Positions 13,446 through 17,742 of a stretch of DNA of 17,742 nucleotides are shown piece after piece. Position 1 is the first letter of the stretch, and each line of letters starts with the position of its first letter. The notes under the pieces were generated by a model that was not told the origin of the DNA, made no database searches, and was given only the letters and a program-made list of their open reading frames with translations. The translations under genes and the position numbers were made by a program. The DNA comes from Eggerthellaceae bacterium (GTDB taxonomy: Bacteria > Actinomycetota > Coriobacteriia > Coriobacteriales > Eggerthellaceae), in assembly GCA_017533165.1 (NCBI GenBank), contig JAFXIM010000196.1:1-17742 (forward strand). The letters run 5' to 3'.

Positions 13446-15146
13446 ATGGCTTTCTTCAAAAGATCAGGCTGGAATTCGCGCAAGGATAGCTTCCGTGCGG
13501 GAAGGCGCAACAAGGGAAAGTCCGTCGTTTCAGGCGGACTTCCTACTATTGGATCTACGCCCATTACCTATGGCCAGCTCGGATCTATGGGAAAGAGCAG
13601 CAGGCGCAAAAAGAGAGCTTTTGGTTCTGGTGGCATTGGCGGTTCAGGCGGCTATAACCTAGGTGGTTTTGGGCTGAGCGGCGGTGCCGGCTTTGCTCCG
13701 AGCGCGGGTTTTGGAGCAAGGAGGCACCGTAGGTGGCCGAAGTTTGCTGCTGCGGCGCTTTCACTTGCGGCTGTGGGTCTTGCCGTGTGGGCCATCAATC
13801 CTCTGGCCCTCATCGAGGGTGGGGGATCCGAAGGGGAGGAAGCTCCTGCTCCCAACATCGATAGCTCTCTGCGCAAGGAGGCTTTGCTTTCCGCAACTGA
13901 GACCGTTGATGCAAACGGCGTCGTTCATGGAACCACGACCGATGGCGTGAACTATGTGGTGTACGGCCGCGATCAGGAGTCGGCTGAGTTCGGCCGCGTC
14001 TCTTTCCTCGCTGTGGGTGACCAGGTGGGTTCGTCTCAGGCTCTCGAGCTTGCGGACTCTTATGCGGGAACCGTAGGAGACGGTTCGTATGACTTCTGGC
14101 CTTTCTACCAGGAGATTGAACCCATGATTGCCGCGGCGGACGTTTCCTACATCAACCAGGAAACGGTCATGGCAGGAACCGAGAAGTTTGGTTATTCGGG
14201 CTACCCCACCTTCAACACGCCTGACGCGGCAGCTCAGACCATTGACGCTGTAGGCTTCGATATCGCGGGCTTTGGCAGCAACCACGTGTACGACTTAGGT
14301 GAATATGGTGCAGCACAGACGCATGCGGTGTGGAACCAGTACCCTGAGCTTATGGTGGTCGGAAGCTATGAGAGCCAGCAAGATCGTGACGCCGTACATT
14401 TGATTGAGCGCGGCGGCGCTTCAATTGCGGTACTTCAATACTGCTACGGTGACAACTACTTAGGTGCGTATGAGTACTTCCCCAACTCCTATCAGCTAGC
14501 GGGCTTTGACAAGGACGCTATCAGTGCCGAGGTCAAGCGTGCTCAGACTGTCGCAAACGCCGTGGTGGTGGTTATGCATTGGGGTACGGAATACGATGCT
14601 GAGCCTAATGCGCAGCAGATCGAGTACGCCAAGTTCCTCGCCGACCTCGATGTCGACCTGGTTTTAGGCACGCATGCTCACATTACTCAGCCCATCAACT
14701 ATGTAACTGGCGATAGCGGAAACACGGTTCCTGTGGTCTATGGCATGTCGGATATCGTTTCCGGCTGGGATAAGATCGACACCATCATGAGCGGTTTGTT
14801 CACGTGCGACTTCGTATTTGAGAACGGTCAGACTACGCTTGCCAATTTGGCGTGGCATCCCTGCATTGAGTGGTCTGACGGAGGTGACACCTATGTGCGC
14901 TTGCTCGCAGATATGGATGCGGAAACCATTAACTCCAACATCCGGGTGGGCAACTGCGAAGACGATGCTCTCTATATAGAGCAGTTCTACGGTAGCCTTA
15001 CGATGGACGTTCCTGTTGTGTGGGAAGCTGGCGCTGCTCAGGCACTGGCGGGTAACACCTCTTTTGCCGCCGCTGATGGTTTTACGCGTGCAGCTAATAG
15101 GGCTGTCGGTCTTGAGTACCGCTGCATGGATTATCTGGGTGTATAG
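13446..15146 (+). CDS. CapA-family (poly-gamma-glutamate synthesis-like) membrane-anchored protein
   Basis: CapA/PGA_cap metallophosphatase-like fold, 566 residues. The N-terminal 97 residues are cytoplasmic, basic and then very Gly-rich (about 60-92). One transmembrane segment follows at about 98-122, and the catalytic-type domain faces outward from about 180. Motifs in order are Ala-Val-Gly-Asp, Asn-Gln-Glu-Thr, Gly-Ser-Asn-His-Val-Tyr-Asp, Met-His-Trp-Gly-Thr-Glu and Gly-Thr-His-Ala-His-Ile-Thr-Gln-Pro, which match the family's metal-site blocks with small changes. CapA proteins take part in capsule or poly-glutamate export and in some lineages act on cell-wall polymers. No capB or capC gene is nearby, so a polyglutamate role is not supported here. 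The ATG is 20 bases after metG with no clear ribosome site, so coupled translation is likely. Confidence 0.85.
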   Translation: MAFFKRSGWNSRKDSFRAGRRNKGKSVVSGGLPTIGSTPITYGQLGSMGKSSRRKKRAFGSGGIGGSGGYNLGGFGLSGGAGFAPSAGFGARRHRRWPKFAAAALSLAAVGLAVWAINPLALIEGGGSEGEEAPAPNIDSSLRKEALLSATETVDANGVVHGTTTDGVNYVVYGRDQESAEFGRVSFLAVGDQVGSSQALELADSYAGTVGDGSYDFWPFYQEIEPMIAAADVSYINQETVMAGTEKFGYSGYPTFNTPDAAAQTIDAVGFDIAGFGSNHVYDLGEYGAAQTHAVWNQYPELMVVGSYESQQDRDAVHLIERGGASIAVLQYCYGDNYLGAYEYFPNSYQLAGFDKDAISAEVKRAQTVANAVVVVMHWGTEYDAEPNAQQIEYAKFLADLDVDLVLGTHAHITQPINYVTGDSGNTVPVVYGMSDIVSGWDKIDTIMSGLFTCDFVFENGQTTLANLAWHPCIEWSDGGDTYVRLLADMDAETINSNIRVGNCEDDALYIEQFYGSLTMDVPVVWEAGAAQALAGNTSFAAADGFTRAANRAVGLEYRCMDYLGV

Positions 15147-15216
15147 TTGAGTCTGCATCGCCGGAAGCCGACTTGCTCAAGCTGCGCGCAGGTCGACGCA
15201 TCCGCCTGCTTCAACA

Positions 15217-15245
15217 CGGTGAGAAAACACCGACCCGTCATCGGT
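15217..15245 (+). other. Two mutually exclusive short hairpins before the orphan gene
   Basis: CGGTG (15217-15221) can pair with CACCG (15228-15232) across AGAAAA. Alternatively ACCGA (15229-15233) can pair with TCGGT (15241-15245). The two share 15229-15232 and so cannot form together. The second ends 6 bases before the ribosome site of the 15261 gene. Each stem is only 5 pairs, so chance is a real possibility. Confidence 0.3.
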
Positions 15246-15260
15246 CAAAGGGAGGTTCTC

Positions 15261-15545
15261 GTGGGCTGCTTCAAAAAGAGCGAACTGTTTGAAATGACAA
15301 TCGAGTTAACCGAGGAAATCGTCTCCGAGGCAGGTGATAGGTCCACCGATATCTTGGCTCATCCCGAAGTCATGACCAGCTTCATTCAGGCGGTTTATGA
15401 AAAGCTCGTCGAGATCAACGAAACCATTGACGAGGAGGAAGATGGGGAGCACGAGGTGGAGCAGGAACCCGAACCCGAGCTTGTCATAGACACCACCAGC
15501 GCCAAAGCCTCCAAGGGCAACAAGAAGGCCTCCAAAAAGAAATAG
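15261..15545 (+). CDS. Orphan small protein, 94 residues, acidic middle and lysine-rich tail
   Basis: I do not recognise this protein. From a GTG at 15261 it encodes 94 residues. The first 55 or so look folded and mostly helical. A strongly acidic Glu/Asp stretch follows at about 57-75, then a tail ending in repeated Lys-Ala-Ser-Lys-Gly and Lys-Lys-Lys. There is no signal peptide or membrane segment. I chose GTG at 15261 because GGGAGG stands 5 bases upstream; the frame is open back to 15147, next to the CapA stop, but that reading has no ribosome site and gives an unconvincing Arg/Cys-rich lead. It ends 5 bases before the convergent lipoprotein gene, with no terminator between them. It resembles small conserved hypotheticals of actinobacteria in composition only. 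Confidence 0.65.
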   Translation: MGCFKKSELFEMTIELTEEIVSEAGDRSTDILAHPEVMTSFIQAVYEKLVEINETIDEEEDGEHEVEQEPEPELVIDTTSAKASKGNKKASKKK

Positions 15546-15550
15546 TAAGC

Positions 15551-16084
15551 CTAGCTGCTCTCGGCTATGACTTCTTCGGGCAGGAGGCTTTCAAGGCAGG
15601 CGAGGATGTCTGCTTCAGCATCGCTAAAGCCGTTGGGGAAAGAGTTGCTTCCATGGGCGTGAATGCTCGTCCCGTCTTCGAGAACGAAACTGAGCGAGAA
15701 GTTCGATCCGTCTAGCACGAAAGCGTTCGTTTCGTCGAAGCCATTCCAAGCACAAAGATCGTGCTTTTCGACTACCGAAGCAAGCTGTGCGAGGGCGTCC
15801 TCGCTGAGCTCTACATCAGCGCCATCGCGCGTTATGAAATCGGCCGTCATCCTGACAACGCCATCTTCAAGCCACACGGAATAGCTTGCGAAGGAGTCGG
15901 CAGAGGAGCCTCCACGCGTGTACTCGAACGAGGTGATGGCTACGTTATCTCGCGTCGCGACGGGGTCTGGCCCATCCCCAGAACCCGAACCTACCCGACA
16001 TCCAAGCATTGGCAGCGTGAGCAAGGCTGCAAGGACGCATGAAAGCGCCTTTCGTCTCATATCGGTCGTCTTGTGCTTCGTCAT
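15551..16084 (-). CDS. Small secreted lipoprotein, unknown function
   Basis: A 177-residue predicted lipoprotein. A basic N terminus (Arg-Arg-Lys at 10-12), a hydrophobic core at about 13-27 and the lipobox Leu-Pro-Met-Leu-Gly-Cys place the lipidated cysteine at C29. The mature part begins with a Gly/Ser linker, then a beta-rich domain with alternating short strands and one helix, of no family I recognise. I chose the ATG at 16084 because GAGGG lies 5 bases upstream; an in-frame Met at 16114 would add 10 residues and has a poorer ribosome site. It follows the DUF5067-like lipoprotein gene on the same strand but is separated from it by a strong terminator only about 47 bases before its start, so it depends on read-through or a promoter overlapping the terminator. 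Confidence 0.75.
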   Translation of the reverse strand: MTKHKTTDMRRKALSCVLAALLTLPMLGCRVGSGSGDGPDPVATRDNVAITSFEYTRGGSSADSFASYSVWLEDGVVRMTADFITRDGADVELSEDALAQLASVVEKHDLCAWNGFDETNAFVLDGSNFSLSFVLEDGTSIHAHGSNSFPNGFSDAEADILACLESLLPEEVIAESS

Positions 16085-16126
16085 GGTTTCCCTCGGGGGC
16101 GTTTGATGCGTCATGGTTCTCTGAAA

Positions 16127-16165
16127 TTAGAAAACTGGGGCGACCCGGATGGCGGGTCGCCCCAG
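16127..16165 (-). terminator. Strong intrinsic terminator after the DUF5067-like lipoprotein gene
   Basis: A perfect 12-base-pair stem (CTGGGGCGACCC at 16135-16146 with GGGTCGCCCCAG at 16154-16165) has a 7-base loop. On the - strand it is followed by TTTTCTAATTT. It lies 38 bases after the stop of the 16204 gene, as expected for its terminator. Confidence 0.88.
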
Positions 16166-16203
16166 CGTCATTTAGATAGCTTCGCTAGGGTCTCCTCGCA
16201 GCG

Positions 16204-17184
16204 CTAATCCACAGCGATGACGAGGCCGATGCCGATGTCATCGGATCCAGACGTGATGCCGTCAGCCCAAGGATCAACGAGCTCGACCTCGACGGGGCTG
16301 GTCCCGTTGAGCTTGTAGCAGTAGGAGGCCTTGACGGTCTCGCCTGGCGCTACATCGATGCTGTAGTTGCTGTCGGTCTCGACAATGGTCTCGGGGGAAC
16401 CCTGCTGAATCTGAACACCGTCCTGGAAGGCCCTGTTTTCGTAGACAACCCAATCCATACTGTCGGTCTCATCGGAATTGTTCGTGAACTCCATGAAAAC
16501 GCGCAGGAGGGGTTCGCCGTCCCAGTCCATTGTGATTTCGCTTCCAGTGATGGCGATGCGGTAGTCATCGTGGTAAACGCCCTCGGAGGGCCATTTCTCG
16601 ATCCACTTCGGATCGGAAACCGTGTTCTTCGCGAGCTCCGCAGCAGGCGCGCCCGGCAGATTCGCCAAATCAAACTCATAGGAAACAACAGGCTCGTCAA
16701 CATCATCAGGATACAGGGCGACGGAGACGGCACCGCCGTCCTTGGCAACCGAGTACTCGTCAACACAGCGGATCGCGTAACCAGGTCGAACAGACATGAG
16801 GTCGTTGCCCCGCTCGGGCACGTCCTTGTAGGCGTAGGTGACGGACAGCTCCTCGCCATCTTGCGAGTAGCTGGCATTGCCCGTCTCATCTGCGTATGAA
16901 ACTGAGAAAATGTTGCCCTCCACGTTATAGAAGTCGTAGTAAACGCGAATGGCGTCTCCGTCGTATGCGTCCACGAAGAGCTCCGCGCCAACGATATCCA
17001 CGCGGTACTTTCCCGAAGGCCCCTCCCATTCGCCCGTCGCAAGAGCGGCCTTGGGGTCAGGCCCCTTGCTCGAATCGCTCGAGCCGCCCGCTTCGGATCC
17101 TCCGCCGCAAGCCGCAAGGCAAAGCGACGTCATCAACGTCAAGCACAGCGCAATCAGGGCTTTCATCCGAAACCTCTTCATCAT
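16204..17184 (-). CDS. Lipoprotein with C-terminal DUF5067-like domain
   Basis: A 326-residue predicted lipoprotein. Basic N terminus, hydrophobic segment 9-23 and lipobox Leu-Ala-Ala-Cys with C26 lipidated; a Gly/Ser-rich linker follows. Residues about 205-312 match the DUF5067 pattern as I know it: Tyr-Arg-Ile...Asp-Gly-Glu-Pro-Leu-Leu-Arg-Val, Glu-Phe-Thr-Asn-Asn-Ser-Asp-Glu, Phe-Gln-Asp-Gly-Val-Gln, a Pro-Gly-Glu-Thr-Val element and Thr-Ser-Pro-Val-Glu-Val-Glu. Residues about 50-120 have a similar but weaker strand pattern (Tyr-Arg-Val...Asp-Gly-Asp-Ala-Ile-Arg-Val), suggesting a degenerate second copy. The family is an immunoglobulin-like cell-surface fold with no known activity. AGGAG precedes the ATG at 17184 by 5 bases; M2 and M7 are alternatives. 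It lies 83 bases after a 5'-nucleotidase on the same strand. Confidence 0.8.
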   Translation of the reverse strand: MMKRFRMKALIALCLTLMTSLCLAACGGGSEAGGSSDSSKGPDPKAALATGEWEGPSGKYRVDIVGAELFVDAYDGDAIRVYYDFYNVEGNIFSVSYADETGNASYSQDGEELSVTYAYKDVPERGNDLMSVRPGYAIRCVDEYSVAKDGGAVSVALYPDDVDEPVVSYEFDLANLPGAPAAELAKNTVSDPKWIEKWPSEGVYHDDYRIAITGSEITMDWDGEPLLRVFMEFTNNSDETDSMDWVVYENRAFQDGVQIQQGSPETIVETDSNYSIDVAPGETVKASYCYKLNGTSPVEVELVDPWADGITSGSDDIGIGLVIAVD

Positions 17185-17227
17185 AACTGCTCCTCTCCCA
17201 ATCGCTTACTTTCTCCATCTGCTCGTC

Positions 17228-17255
17228 GCCAGCCGCAGGTTCGAGCGCAGCCGGC
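17228..17255 (-). other. Hairpin in the gap between 5'-nucleotidase and lipoprotein genes
   Basis: Ten pairs (three of them G-U on the - strand transcript) link 17228-17237 with 17246-17255 around an 8-base loop. No T-run follows on the - strand, so it is not a terminator. It may be an mRNA processing or stability element between co-transcribed genes. Confidence 0.3.
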
Positions 17256-17267
17256 GCAGGGCTCCGC

Positions 17268-17742
17268 TTACTCAATGGTGCGCCATCTGACATCGACAGG
17301 GCACTTCACCATTTCGCGCGTGCTCAGATGTTCGTCGAGCACGTTTACGGTATTGGTCACGATCACCTTGCTCGGCTCGATACCCTCGGCATCCTCAGGG
17401 GCAAGGCCCAGACAGTCCCCCATGTTCTTGAAGTGATAGCCCTGCAGCCCGATACGGAAGACCTGGTCGTCCGAGATGGGGTTTCCCCCGAAGCTCGCCT
17501 CGACCATGCGTCTCTCGGGCTGCGAGCACAGGATGCTCAGGCCGCTGGAGTATTGGTACATCTCGGTATGCTCTCCATCGAAAGCCGCATCGCGGAAGAT
17601 ATGGTTGAGGATGCGTTTGAAGGTGGCGCCGGTCACTGTCACGCGATAGATCTCGTCGTTGTAGGGGTACATCTCGACCAGGTCGCGATACTCGACCAGG
17701 GGGCCTATGGCCTCGTTGCGCAAGCTGCCCGAGCCGAGCAGC
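17268..17742 (-). CDS. 5'-nucleotidase family protein, C-terminal domain (partial, cut by window end)
   Basis: C-terminal part of a 5'-nucleotidase/2',3'-cyclic phosphodiesterase-type protein. The frame is open to the window edge, so the N-terminal metallophosphatase domain and any signal peptide lie beyond 17742. The visible 157 residues carry Gly-Ser-Gly-Ser-Leu-Arg near the start (the family's substrate-binding Asn/Ser-Gly-x-Ile-Arg block), a Tyr-Pro-Tyr-Asn-Asp element, Val-Thr-Gly-Ala-x-Phe, and later Gly-Leu-Gln-Gly-Tyr-His-Phe. These give the UshA-like nucleotide-binding domain. The protein ends at Arg-Thr-Ile-Glu with no sortase signal or membrane helix, so it is probably secreted or N-terminally anchored. 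It probably degrades nucleotides outside the membrane. An internal TTG at 17723 is not the true start. Confidence 0.8.
   Translation of the reverse strand, partial: LLGSGSLRNEAIGPLVEYRDLVEMYPYNDEIYRVTVTGATFKRILNHIFRDAAFDGEHTEMYQYSSGLSILCSQPERRMVEASFGGNPISDDQVFRIGLQGYHFKNMGDCLGLAPEDAEGIEPSKVIVTNTVNVLDEHLSTREMVKCPVDVRWRTIE

Noticed and set aside
17228..17260. GGTTCGAG resembling a tRNA T-loop
   Set aside because: The flanking bases do not form a 5-pair T-stem around it and no acceptor or anticodon arm is present; it is the loop of a different hairpin.
1..17742. CRISPR arrays, insertion sequences, prophage genes, tRNA and rRNA genes
   Set aside because: I looked for regularly spaced repeats, transposase motifs, phage structural genes and tRNA-like cloverleafs and saw none.

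Overview
The window reads as chromosomal DNA from a GC-rich actinobacterium, most likely class Coriobacteriia (Eggerthellaceae-like gut anaerobe). Three things suggest this: a Rho factor with the long Arg/Asn-rich N-terminal extension typical of Actinobacteria, a molybdopterin enzyme of the transhydroxylase/catechol-dehydroxylase branch that is expanded in this group, and small zinc-ribbon proteins beside it. The taxonomic call is inference. I saw no tRNA, rRNA, insertion sequence, prophage or CRISPR array.

Region 1 (1-5748, + strand) is the most interesting part. A NarL/FixJ-type response regulator lies upstream of a two-gene molybdenum enzyme. The large subunit resembles pyrogallol-phloroglucinol transhydroxylase, with the Pro-Asp-Ser metal-ligand motif. 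The small subunit has a ferredoxin domain plus a C-terminal beta-sandwich, but it lacks the cysteines of one cluster-binding half. Next come a 74-residue zinc-ribbon protein, a highly structured leader, a VOC/glyoxalase-fold protein with a Gln-Glu-His-Glu metal-ligand set, and a second 74-residue zinc-ribbon protein, closed by a bidirectional terminator. I infer a signal-controlled locus acting on a phenolic or other aromatic compound. The substrate cannot be read from the sequence.

Region 2 (5826-7010, - strand) holds an isochorismatase-type cysteine hydrolase and a nitroreductase. A 416-base gene-free stretch follows, with promoter-like elements in both directions.

Region 3 (7427-15545, + strand) is a tightly packed housekeeping run: transaldolase, rho (start overlapping the transaldolase stop), an SppA-like membrane serine peptidase, a divergent methionyl-tRNA synthetase (20-base overlap with the peptidase gene), a CapA-like membrane-anchored protein, and a 94-residue orphan.

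Region 4 (15551-17742, - strand) encodes secreted or surface proteins: a small lipoprotein, a lipoprotein with a DUF5067-like domain behind a strong terminator, and the C-terminal part of a 5'-nucleotidase cut by the window edge.
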